From positions 3,217,250-3,281,249 of the forward strand of contig JADCRB010000016.1 of the NCBI GenBank assembly GCA_021464245.1: 64,000 nt of DNA. The letters are read 5' to 3'. Position 1 is the first letter of the stretch; each line of letters starts with the position of its first letter. Position numbers and translations under genes: made by a program. Source of the stretch: Carallia brachiata. Taxonomy: Eukaryota; Streptophyta; Magnoliopsida; Malpighiales; Rhizophoraceae. The notes under the pieces were generated by a model, which saw only the letters and a list, made by a program, of their open reading frames with translations, was not told the origin of the DNA and ran no database searches. This document shows positions 31,694 to 41,055 of the stretch, piece after piece.

Positions 31694-32335
31694 GCATCAA
31701 TGGCACCAAGGAAGAGTAAGACCGCCCCACTAGGAAAAAGGCGATTGCTTCATCGTCTACATCAACTATTATACCTAGGTACGCAAGTCCAGAAACTCTC
31801 GCACAGACATGGTTCCTCACTGCCCAACATATTAAAATAGAGCATTTGCAGTTAACACAACAACAAGATTTCTCACTGGACTCTCTCCCGAATGGACAAG
31901 TTGACTATCTATCTCAACTGAAGTTGGGGACAATGCGTCAAAACTCGTACAATAGCAAAAATTGACCTATTATGCTAAAACAAGTCATGAGAAATCAGAA
32001 GAACCCTCCACTACAGTCTTCTATGGAGCATTATCTAACAACGTCGACGTCACTAGCACGAAAGATATGATTGTAGAATTGGAAAGTATAATTTCACGGC
32101 TAATCAAAGGTTTGGAGGAAATAGATCAACGAATTGCTGACCTCAAAGAAAAAGGTCCATTAAAAGTTGAGGCTTAGACTAGCAAGGAGCAATCATATCT
32201 ACCTGGTTTCACTCCAAAAACAACTTTAGCCAACATTTTCAAAGTAGAAAAACAATAAAACGGTCCCACGTAGTTGCCACCTTCAAATTCTATCGCTTTG
32301 TTATCTGTCCAACAGTTACAGGACATGATAGCCAA
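31694..32335 (+). pseudogene. gag: gag N-terminal fragment of the deletion derivative
   Basis: The ATG at 31694 (MAPRKSKTAPL) matches the gag start MAPNKSMTAS at 42567. A coiled coil (MIVELESIISRLIKGLEEIDQRI) near 32068-32136 matches the long copy. After QLQDMIAND the sequence passes into the integrase end at about 32336. Confidence 0.75.
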
Positions 32336-32640
32336 TGACTTAGAGGCCCTTGACAAGAAAAAACTCCAAGTTGAGTGCTACAAAGCCCAACTCACTAATG
32401 CATTCAACTGCGAAGTTCACCCTTGATCGTTTCAAGTTGGGGCACGGTTCCTATCCAACTAGACTAGCAAAGGGACAGGAGCACTAACTTGAAGACAAGC
32501 CCACTTCCAAGTGGGACAAGTCATACCTAGTTCGAGAAACCTACACAGATAACGCTTACATGCTGTCAGACTAAGAAGACATCCAAATTGGGCTGATCAA
32601 CGATGAATTTCTTAAGCGTTATTATATATAGATTAAAAAA
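32336..32640 (+). pseudogene. integrase C-terminal fragment of the deletion derivative
   Basis: LQVECYKAQLTNAFNCEV is recognisable, followed by SWGT, TSKWDKSYL and the end NDEFLKRYYI; it matches 28590-28880 of the long copy. Frame changes occur inside it. Confidence 0.65.
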
Positions 32641-32935
32641 AAAAGAAAAAAACAAAAAAGAGAAAAAAAAAATAAAAAAATTCAAAAAAAAAACTCGAAG
32701 CACATGTATAGCCCCAAAAACCCAAAGCCAAAGCTCAGAACCCAAGTCCAAAATCCCAACCCAAAGGCAAAGCCCAAAACCCAAGTAAAAATCTAACTCC
32801 AAAGTCCAAGTCCAAAAGCCCATATCCAAAGTCCGATTCCAAACTTAACCCAAAGCCCAAATCCAAAGTCCAAATCCAAACTTGAACCCAAAACCCGAAT
32901 CCAAACTCGAACCCAAAACCCAATCCAAAACTCTT
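32641..32935 (+). repeat. low-complexity spacer of the deletion derivative
   Basis: A-rich, then CCCAAATCC-type irregular repeats. The reverse-strand translation is a Gly/Phe/Leu repeat that should not be taken as a gene. Confidence 0.8.
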
Positions 32936-33065
32936 GACCCGCATGAGTATAAACTGTGAATGGGTTTAAAAGGAAAAAATGATTTAGTCTGAATCATTCT
33001 TCTAGTCTCAACCTTTTACTCGTCTTCATCGTATGTCAAGCTTTTGCTCCCTTTCTACAAGAAAG

Positions 33066-33557
33066 ATGAGGCCTCAGGACTAGGGAGAGTATAGGTCACC
33101 ATGCACTAGATGACAACCAAGTCTGTCGCAAGTGCAAATCTTGGAAGAGCACTTCCCTAACAATGGAGGCTTTTGTCTTAATTCATCACAGCTCTCCCAA
33201 CTTGCTTCGTGACTATAGTTGTATGGGGCAGTCGAAACAAGAAATGTGTATTTTTGATTTCAAACAGGATAAGTAAGGAGAGAGCAATGCAGAGAGCTGC
33301 TGTTTCTGCAGCACAGCCTATTTCTACCGCCACAACCGTTCCCATAATAGATCTCACTAGTATTACTTCGTCCTCAAATGAAGTTATGGGTCCAAGCTCC
33401 ACCACTACAATGGTCCCTCAAGGCTATTTGGAGCAAAGCTATAATCTGCTGCAATACACGTACTAGTTATAAAGGTTTTACTCTCTATCATACACAGCCT
33501 CAAGCTCCAGCCAAGGGTTCATCTTTTACGGGTACTTCAATCCTGGAGGAACTTTCT
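33066..33557 (+). pseudogene. captured WOX gene, copy with the best-kept middle, C-terminus cut
   Basis: The ATG at 33066 leads into TR-stop-QPSLSQVQILEEHF, then NSSQLSQLAS, LYGAVETRNVYF-stop-FQ and KERAMQRAAVSAAQP. In this copy the YGAVETRNVYF stretch most resembles the third-helix region of WOX homeodomains. After the homeodomain the frame is open (ATTVPIIDLTSITSSSNEV, MVPQGYLEQSYNLLQYTY). The WUS-box and EAR end are missing because the copy is cut at the inverted junction near 33557. Confidence 0.85.
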
Positions 33558-33925
33558 GGAAGATCCATTTCCGTAGTGTCCAGAGAGCATACGCAAAAAA
33601 TACTAAACAAGAAAAGGAGATAAGAGAGAAAAGTTTTGTAAACTTATTTTTCTCTCTTTGGAGTGCACTTCAAGGCTTGGTTCATTGGTTATAGTCATTG
33701 CCTATTTATAAACAATGAACCAAGGAAGAGGACAAATTCCTCTTCTTTCTTTTTTGTTGTCTTCAAATGGGGGGCCATTTGTTTATTGTTTTTTGGTCGG
33801 CCAACTTTGAACAATGCACAACACCATCCAAACATTAATTGGTGTGGGTGGGCAATTGGCCTGAAAAGTCAAGCCAATTGCCTACCATTCCTTTTCTTTT
33901 TTTTCCTTTTTTTTTAATATTTATA
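33557..33925 (-). repeat. 3' LTR fragment of minus-strand copy 1
   Basis: On the minus strand it starts after the polypurine tract and shows the U3 themes of 47480-47851 and 61145-61523 (ACAATGCACAACACC, CAATGAACCAAGGAAGAGG, GCATACGCAAAAA on the plus strand). It is cut at 33557, where the plus-strand derivative ends. Confidence 0.8.
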
Positions 33926-34293
33926 AATGCCCTTACTTCAAGACTTGGTGAGGCAGAGCTTTGGGATGTGATCCAAACCAAGTCTTGAAGTCTAGCTTTA
34001 AGCTTGAGATGTCTTCATAAACATTGAACTTGAAGTATTTAGCTTCGATTAGTCCAATTGATGTTGAAATTGAAAGTTTGCAAAGGATATTTTATAGAAC
34101 TCGACGTTCCATGGTTTAGGTAAAGATCATCTAGTATTCAGAGAACTCGAACTTCCTCTTGGATAACCATAGAACTTCAAGGCCAACTCATAGAGAGACA
34201 GATTGTAATTATCACTCCTTTGTCTGTTATGACATAAGGAGAGTAATTGGAACTTCCTCGTCCGTCATCGCATTTGTGAACTGATAAGGGTGA

Positions 34294-34500
34294 TCACAAC
34301 TTGTCTGCACGTTGTGATAGGTGCGAACTAAGGAAAGTGGTTGGAACTTCATCGACCATGGCATCGATTGTGTCAGAGGCTAAGATTTGAGGGCTTTTAA
34401 AGATCCCTTGAAGAGAACAACTCTTTCTCTTTCTAGCTTGTGTGTCTCCAACTTCTTCATTGGATAACTTCTTGAAAAAGATAGCACAGGGACTGGCCAT
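34294..34500 (-). CDS. conserved small frame, longest open copy (68 residues)
   Basis: MASPCAIFFKKLSNEEVG opens a small basic protein with the stretch ARKRKSCSLQGIFKSP. The start lies about 60 bases downstream of a TATATATTTCC box on the minus strand. It follows the WOX gene in the same orientation, and relics of it occur in the same place in all other copies. It is the only copy that stays open to the end of the conserved part. I do not recognise a family. It could be a second captured host gene fragment, a retrotransposon accessory frame or chance. No signal peptide or membrane segment. Confidence 0.45.
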   Translation of the reverse strand: MASPCAIFFKKLSNEEVGDTQARKRKSCSLQGIFKSPQILASDTIDAMVDEVPTTFLSSHLSQRADKL

Positions 34501-34745
34501 CTTCTCTCTTTAGAGAGAAAAAAAGAGCTGAGGGATAAGTTCTGTGACTTGAGAATGTAGGAAATATATACATAACAAAAGTTACTTTTTTTTTTTAAAA
34601 GTAAAAAAAAAAAATATGCTGAACCAGGTGGGGTCCGCCCTCATGTCTCCTTCTGCTATAAGGGACAAATCAGGCGGTGGCTGACGCGTGTTGCAAAAGT
34701 CAAGCTAGTACTACGTGTTGCAAAAGTCGTTGCACATTATCATTG

Positions 34746-35408
34746 TCAGCCGACCTCGTGGGACTCGAGACATAGCTCCAAGTCAATCAGTCCTTGTTTG
34801 GTGGCTGATGACGTCAACGCTGCTGAAACTTTCTGCCGATTGACGTTGCTGGGGTGTACTTGAAAAAGAGGCAAAGTTTCGCTAGAGTGGCTCCTTCCTA
34901 GTGCAAGGTTTTCTGTTGGATTGAAGTACCCATAAGGGATGAACCCCTGGTAGGAGCTTAAGGCTTCGTATGATAAGGAGTAAAATCTCCAGAACCAGTA
35001 TGTGTATTACAGTAGACTAGAACTTTGCTCTAAATAGCCTTGAGGGACCATTGCAGTGGTGGAACTTGGACCCCTAACTTCATTTCAGAACGAAGCAATA
35101 CTAGCGAGGTCAACCATGGGAACAGTTGCAGTAGTAGAAACAGGTTGTACTGTAGAAACAACAGCTTTCTGTGTTGCTCTCTCCTTACTTCCCCAACTTT
35201 GACACCAAAAATACACATTTTTCGTTTTCATTGCTGCGTACTGCCGTAGTCGTGAAGTAAGCTGGGAGAGCTGCGATGAATTAGGACAAGTACCTCCATT
35301 ATTGCGGAAGTGCTCCTCCAAGATTTGCAGTTACGCTGGGCTTGGTTGCCATCTAGTGCATGGTAATATATCATTTCCCTTGTCCTGAGGTTCTACAACT
35401 GGTTCCAT
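34746..35408 (-). pseudogene. captured WOX gene, most complete copy (220 codons, three stops)
   Basis: The frame from the ATG at 35408 to the stop at 34746 stays in one register, broken only by stops after QPSPA, after IASF and before YTYW. The homeodomain (about residues 17-80) aligns without gaps to WOX homeodomains: TRWQPSPA, LQILEEHFRNNGG, SQLTSRLRQY, KTKNVYFWCQ, then SKERATQK. The invariant Phe/Asn of WFQN are changed here (WCQS). Then a Ser/Thr-rich linker, GFIPYGYFN, the WUS-box ETLPLFQVHPSN and the EAR-like IDLELCLE near the end. Length and order fit the WUS-clade WOX proteins. The homeobox is continuous, without an intron. It sits between the TATA array and the small frame. Confidence 0.92.
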
Positions 35409-35519
35409 CTTTCTTGTTGAAAGGGAGCAAAAGCTTGAGATGTAATGAGGACGAGTAAATGGTTGAGGCTGGAATAATGACTCAGACTCAAACACTCAAT
35501 CATTTTTATCTTTTTGGGC

Positions 35520-36560
35520 CGTTCACGGTTTATACTTGTGCGGGTTAGAAGTTTTGGGCTTGATCTTGATTTTTGACCTTTTTGAGCCGTTCACAGTTCA
35601 TACTCATGTTGCCAGGAGTTTTGTTTTGCTGTTGCCGTTTGGCCTTTTATACTCTTGCGGGTTAGGAGTCTGCTTTTGTTGTTGTTGCTATCTCGTCCTT
35701 TATACTTTTGTGGGTTAAGAGTATGTTTTGCTGTTGCCGTCTAGCCTTTTATACTCTTGCATGTAAGGAGCATGCTTTGCTACTGCCGTCTTTCGTTTTA
35801 TACTCGTGCAGGCAAGGAGTATGCTTTGCTATTGCCGTCTCATCTTTTATACTCGTGCGGGTAAGGAGTATGCTTTGCTGTTGCCGTGTCGCATTTTATA
35901 CTCGTACGGGCAAAGAGTATGCTTTCCTATTGCCGTTGCCGTTTTGCCTTTTATACTCTTGCGGGTAAGGAGTATACTTTTGTTATTGTACTTTTTGCCT
36001 TTTATACTCATGAGAGGCAGGAGTTTGCATTAGTTGTTCGCCTTTTATACTTGTGCGAGGCAAGAGTCTGCTTTACTTGTTTGCCTTTTGTACTCATGCG
36101 GGCGAGGAGTCTGCTTTGTTGTTGCTGTCTTCCCTTTTATACTCGTGCGAGTAAGGAGTATGCTTTTGTTGTTGTACTTTTTACCTTTTATACTCATGCA
36201 AGATAGGAGTTTGGTTTAGTTGTTTGCGTTTTATACTCGTACAAGGCAAGAGTTTGCTCTGTTGTTGTTGCCATCTCGCTTTTATACTCGCGCGGGTAAG
36301 GAGCATGCCTTTTTGGTTATGTTGTCGCTTTTTATACTCATGCGATTAAAGAGTCTACTTTTGTTGTTGTTACTGTCTCGCTTTTTATATTTGGGCAGGT
36401 AGAGAGTCTAGTTTTGTTGTTGAACTTTTCGCCTTTTATACTCGTGCAAGGTAAGAGCTTGTTTTTTTTTTTGTTGTTGTGTTGTCACCATTTATACTCG
36501 TGTGAGGCAGGAGTTTGTTTTTACTTTTGAGCTTTTCACAGTTTATACTTGTACGAGGTT
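35520..36560 (-). repeat. TATA-containing tandem array, minus-strand copy 1
   Basis: About 20 units; on the plus strand each reads GCCTTTTATACTCGTGCGGG followed by AGGAGT and a TTGTTGTTG spacer. On the element's own strand that is TATAAAAGGC. It is the longest array in the window and lies directly upstream of the WOX start at 35408. Confidence 0.92.
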
Positions 36561-36569
36561 GGAGCTTAG

Positions 36570-36870
36570 GATCAAGGTCTTTTTTGTGTGGGTTTTTTTT
36601 TTTTGTTTTTTTTGGACTTACGCTTTAAAATTTGGGTTTTGGGTTTTGATTTGGGTTTAGATTAGGATTTTGTCTTTAGATTTGGGCTGTGTATTAAAAC
36701 TATACATGAGCTTCAAAATCTTTTTTTTCCCTTTTATTTTTCTTTTCTTTTTTTTTTTGTCGAAGCTTTTTGCTTTTTTTTGGAAATTTTTTGATTTTTT
36801 TTGAAATTTTTTATTTTTTTATTTTTTTCGATTTTTTTTGCCTTGTTTATACATGGTAACGCTTTAAAAT
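36570..36870 (-). repeat. low-complexity spacer of minus-strand copy 1
   Basis: GATTTGGGTTT-type and poly-T-rich sequence on the plus strand, the reverse of 28881-29162. It joins directly to gag at 36871, marking the pol deletion. Confidence 0.85.
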
Positions 36871-37244
36871 TTACTGTTGGTTGGACCAGTTCAGATGCCT
36901 TCTTGATCTGACAATATGTAAACGAAGATCCATGCTAACTTGGTTCCGTAAGACTTCAAATGATTGCAACACCGAAGGAAGTTGAGGGTCTGTGATGGGG
37001 TTTTGAAGAGCTTTAGATACCTCCTCTATTATTGACTTTCTGTTATCATGTTCTTTTTCTTTGAAGTGTGTCGCTTCTTTTGATGGATTTGAAGAGACAG
37101 TAGTTTGGTTGGCTGAAACTACGTCTTCCTGGTCCAAAATGATTTTATTTTGGTTTTTGAGTTTCATGATCATCTCTTTTATGACGAAGCACTTCTCCGT
37201 TGGTTGGCTGACTATGTGGTGATACTTGCAAAATTTTGGTTCAC
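36871..37244 (-). pseudogene. gag: gag C-terminal fragment, minus-strand copy 1
   Basis: The minus strand reads MKLKNQNKIILDQEDVVSANQ and KALQNPITDPQLPSVLQS, matching 23900-24130 of the long copy. The zinc-finger-like CKYHHIVSQPTEKCFVIKE lies just upstream (37160-37230). It continues across the Copia-like insertion at 41051. Confidence 0.8.
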
Positions 37245-37249
37245 TGACC
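37245..37249 (+). other. target duplication TGACC, left copy
   Basis: TGACC before the left LTR is repeated at 41051-41055 directly after the right LTR. Confidence 0.9.
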
Positions 37250-37902
37250 TGTAAGAAAAATTATTCACAAAATATTTAAATAAATGAAGAATTAGAATTG
37301 TAGAGTTATAATCAATGAATTATATAGACAACATAGAACAAAAAATAAATTACATCATGTTGGAATAAATATAAATTGAGAGGAAAGGATAACATATCTG
37401 AAGCGTGCAAAAGCACTGTCCTTAAGGATAGAGTCGCTCCCCCGCAGACAAGTAAGCACAGTGCATCGGGCTCTGGCGGCTATCCTCCAAGGATACGACA
37501 GATCTTCTCACTAGTGTGCACTTCACAAGTGAGGCAACAGAAACAACATACCTCTTGATTGTTGGTGGAAAATTGCCTCTCAAGGAAGACAAGATGAGTC
37601 ATATTTATACTAGTCGAGTGTTAATAGCACATAAAGTGTATTAACAGCAGGAATAAATCCCAACGGTCATAAACGGCTAATGCCATAATGACTACCACAT
37701 AAAGTGTATTAACAGCAAGAATAAATCCCAACGGTCATAAACGGCTAATGCCATAATGACTAGCACATAAAGTGTATTAACAACAAGAATAAATTCAACG
37801 GTTATAAACGGCTAATGCCATAATGACTAACAACAGACATATAACGACTAATTTCTATTTAATAGGAATTAAGCCTTTTAAAATACACTTTAATTTCCAA
37901 CA
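37250..37902 (-). repeat. 3' LTR (left) of the Copia-like element
   Basis: Plus-strand ends TGTAAGAAAA and TTTCCAACA. It contains three tandem units of about 68 bp (37626-37830, GCACATAAAGTGTATTAACA...). Confidence 0.88.
37626..37830. repeat. 68-bp tandem repeat in the Copia-like LTR
   Basis: Three units of about 68 bp, each starting near CACATAAAGTGTATTAACA and ending CTAATGCCATAATGAC. The same three-unit array lies at 40772-40985 in the other LTR. Confidence 0.92.
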
Positions 37903-40373
37903 ATCCCCCACTATTTTAAAAGGCTAATTCTGCTAGATTAATCAATGAGAATATAACACATTATTTTTGGTGCCTTTTGAGCTATGAACCAAAAATTAGG
38001 AGAATAAGTTGTGATATTTAGAAGTATGGTGAAATAAAAAATTTCTATGAACCATGACTTCTTTATGAATAACAGTGAGTTTGCCACCATATTATATTCT
38101 CTAAGATAATGCTGTTTAACGCAGTTGGGCGATGTTAGGCCATGCGCATGCCTGGTTTATTTTCATGAGAGCTCTAGAGATCATGCCTAAGATCTCATAG
38201 GAGCGGCCCCACTCCACTCTCATATAGTTGATTCTATCAAGTGTGCATTCCAGTAACACACCACCCATAAGGGCTATAGAATTCATTAAGAATATATAAC
38301 TCAACCTCAATCATCAGAATTTTCGCACTATCCACACCATAGGAAGGGACTTTGTAATTTGATAGTGTTCACACTGGGTCAATCAGTGACTTGTTATTAC
38401 CTATATGAACCTACTTCAAGGGATCTCCTATCACATAGGTTGGGTTCCCATCACTCTTGAACATTTCTCCATAGGCATGTCCCATTCCCCTCGATGTAAT
38501 TTTTTTTTAATTTTATATATACAAGCTTTTCGCTTAATAACTTAGTCACAGGATCAGTCAATTTCATCTCTGATCACAAACTCTAGTGATCACTTTATTA
38601 CATATAACTTATTTAGCTATCTCACGAGCTAGACAAGTATGTCTACTCTTCAATTATTCATCTTGCTTTTGTATGAGCAATACAGGCTTGGCTTACACAG
38701 ATCATCGACACTCATAATGTTGGTTTCACACAGAATGAAATATTCATTCTTACCCAATTCACCTCCACATTAGTCATCTCGAAAGTTATAAACTCGAAAT
38801 CCAGGATGGACTGAGTAATACTCATTTATTTATCAGGTTTCAAACCACTACTTCACCTTTAAAGGTAAATTCAAATACATTTGATAGATTTTGTCTCATC
38901 TGAATAAGAATTCAGTTTTCATCATTATACTCCTTCAGTATAACGGGTATTCATTATGAAATATATCATAGTTCATAATATCTTTCAAATAATTCAAAGT
39001 GAAAAATTTTATGAAATAGCGATAGCCACTATCACCATTGAATTTTTTTTTTTTGTTATTAGACAAAGCCCCCGCATGAAAGAAAAATTTTCCAGTTCAC
39101 ATCAAATACCAATTTAAGTATTAGGAAAAACACTAATACCTCAAAAATTACCTTACCATGGTAGAGGAGCAACAACGTGATTCTCGAAAAATCGTACTTC
39201 AACTCCAAGTCTCCAATTATACAAGTCTATATTTTTTCCCAGATTTTTGAAGCTACCAAAAATTATTCCAGCATTTTTGAACTCATCTCACACTAGTCAT
39301 AATATTTAGGACAATATGCTCAATTAGTTGTTGGAAGAAATTATTTCAAATCCTTCCTATGCATAATTCGATGAGATTGAAAGCCATCCAAATAATATTT
39401 CTATGTATGAGACTCCAATAGATAAATGAACGTACTTCATGATATGTAGTATTTGTACTCAAGAATATAAGTTCCTAGTTCCCATGAACAAAAAATGACC
39501 CATTAGAATAAAATAGTAGATGTACACGTTACCTGTGGCCTCGGATAGCCTTAATCGATTTGTAATTTGTTTTCCTTCAAAAACTTTCAACTATGACACT
39601 AAGGTAGTGAAACATTAGTAATTAATTTCGCCTTTAAAATTTATAACTACCTGACAACATTCTAGAACGGGAAATTTTCTAATAAATCATAAATACACTG
39701 AGTATAGATAACCAAATAAAGTTTTGACTCTTCCTCTACAGTGTGTAGATAACAGTCAACAAATAGGCAAGGCAAGTAGCAAGCACGCAAAGAAAAAGAA
39801 TATTCAATAAGTCAATGTAAGTTTAAAGCCTCAACTTTCTTTCTGACATCCCATTCACTGAGCATTTGTTACGGGGTATTATAATTAGAATAAAATATTT
39901 GACCACTCATACCCAAAAGTGGAGTCAACGAGTGAAAGACCAAAAAAATATTAATTCATGCCTCTAATATATATATTTATCATTATAAACAACAATACTT
40001 AAACATAATAGGCACTACTTATCTCGACTTGGTATCAAAAGTAAGTTTTTCGAACAATAAATTAGACTAAATAAAATTGATTGTATTTTCTTACTTATAA
40101 ACGCTTCATAGTCAGAACTGTTAAAGCCAAGCATTGAAGAACCCAAAGCGTCGCCACCTTTCATCATGCTCCCACTGCTTTTTTTTTTTTAGGTTGCGAC
40201 TGTTTCTCTTTTTGGCATTATTTGAATTTGTGATGTGTACACTCTAATACTTCGTCAATCACCAAATACAAGACAAGCAAAATGTGACAAGGAACAACAC
40301 AACAATGGTGTCCAACGAGAACAAAAAAAAAAATGTTTATCACAATTCATACAAAACAATCTATCCTTAAGAT
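37903..40373 (-). other. non-coding interior of the Copia-like element
   Basis: About 2.47 kb between the two LTRs. It begins at the left with the purine tract (37903-37917). No frame longer than about 67 codons and no retroelement motif is visible on either strand. I see no clear tRNA-complementary primer site next to the right LTR. Confidence 0.65.
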
Positions 40374-41050
40374 TGTCAGAAAAATTATTCACAAAATATT
40401 TAAATAAATAAAGAATTAGAATTGTAGAGTTATAATCAATGAATAATACAGACAACATAGAACAAAAAATAAATTATATCATGTTGGAATAAATATAAAT
40501 TGAGAGGAAAGGATAACATATCTGAAGCGTGCAAAAGCATTATCCTTAAGGATAGAGTCGCGCCCCCGCAGACAAGTAATCACAGTGCATCGGGCTCTGG
40601 CGGCTATCCTCCCAGGATACGACAGAACTTCTCACTAGTGTGCACTTCACAAGTGAGGCAACAGAAACAACATATCTGTTGATTAACCCAGCCTTATGCC
40701 TTAGATTGTTGGTGGAAAATTGCCTCTCAAAGAAGACAAGATGAGTCCTATTTATACTAGCCGAGTGTTAATAGCACATAAAGTGTATTAACAGCAGGAA
40801 TAAATCCCAACAGTCATAAACAGCTAATGCCATAATGACTAGCACATAAAGTGTATTAACAGCAAGAATAAATTCCAACGATCATAAACGTCTAATGTCA
40901 TAATGATTAGCACATAAAGTGTGTTAACAGCAAGAATAAATCTCAACGGTTATAAACGGCTAATGCCATAATGACTAACAACGGACATATACTGGCTAAT
41001 TTCTATTTAATAGGAATTAAGCCTTTTAAAATACACTTTAATTTGCAACA
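40374..41050 (-). repeat. 5' LTR (right) of the Copia-like element
   Basis: Plus-strand ends TGTCAGAAAA and TTTGCAACA. Same order of motifs as the left LTR, with about 20 extra bases (AACCCAGCCTTATGCCTTAG) near 40684. Confidence 0.88.
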
Positions 41051-41055
41051 TGACC

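Larger units (their letters stand above)
31676..33557 (+). mobile_element. deletion derivative: gag start joined to integrase end, plus truncated WOX
   Basis: Leader and gag N-terminus (31676-32335) are followed directly by the distal integrase C-terminus (32336-32640), the low-complexity spacer, a nearly lost TATA array (one TATAAAC unit at about 32945) and the WOX gene. It ends at an inverted junction at about 33557. Almost all of gag and pol is missing. Confidence 0.75.
37250..41050 (-). mobile_element. non-autonomous Copia-like LTR element inserted in Tat gag
   Basis: 3.8 kb, with direct LTRs of 653 bp (37250-37902) and 677 bp (40374-41050) and a 5-bp target duplication. On the minus strand the LTR starts TGTTG and the purine tract AATAGTGGGGGATTG precedes it at 37903-37917, so the element runs on the minus strand. 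That LTR start and tract are Copia-like. The 2.47-kb interior has no recognisable gag or pol in any frame, so it must rely on another element. The interior and LTRs look well preserved. Confidence 0.85.

Noticed and set aside
32566..32944. Gly/Phe/Leu-repeat frame on the minus strand
   Set aside because: Antisense translation of the CCCAAATCC low-complexity spacer.
35536..36402. Several overlapping frames coding Leu/Phe/Tyr/Cys-rich repeats that look like membrane proteins
   Set aside because: They are reverse-strand translations of the TATA-containing tandem array. The same kind of frame appears over every array (29401-29934, 45622-46058, 51382-51647, 59872-60527, 63122-63673).
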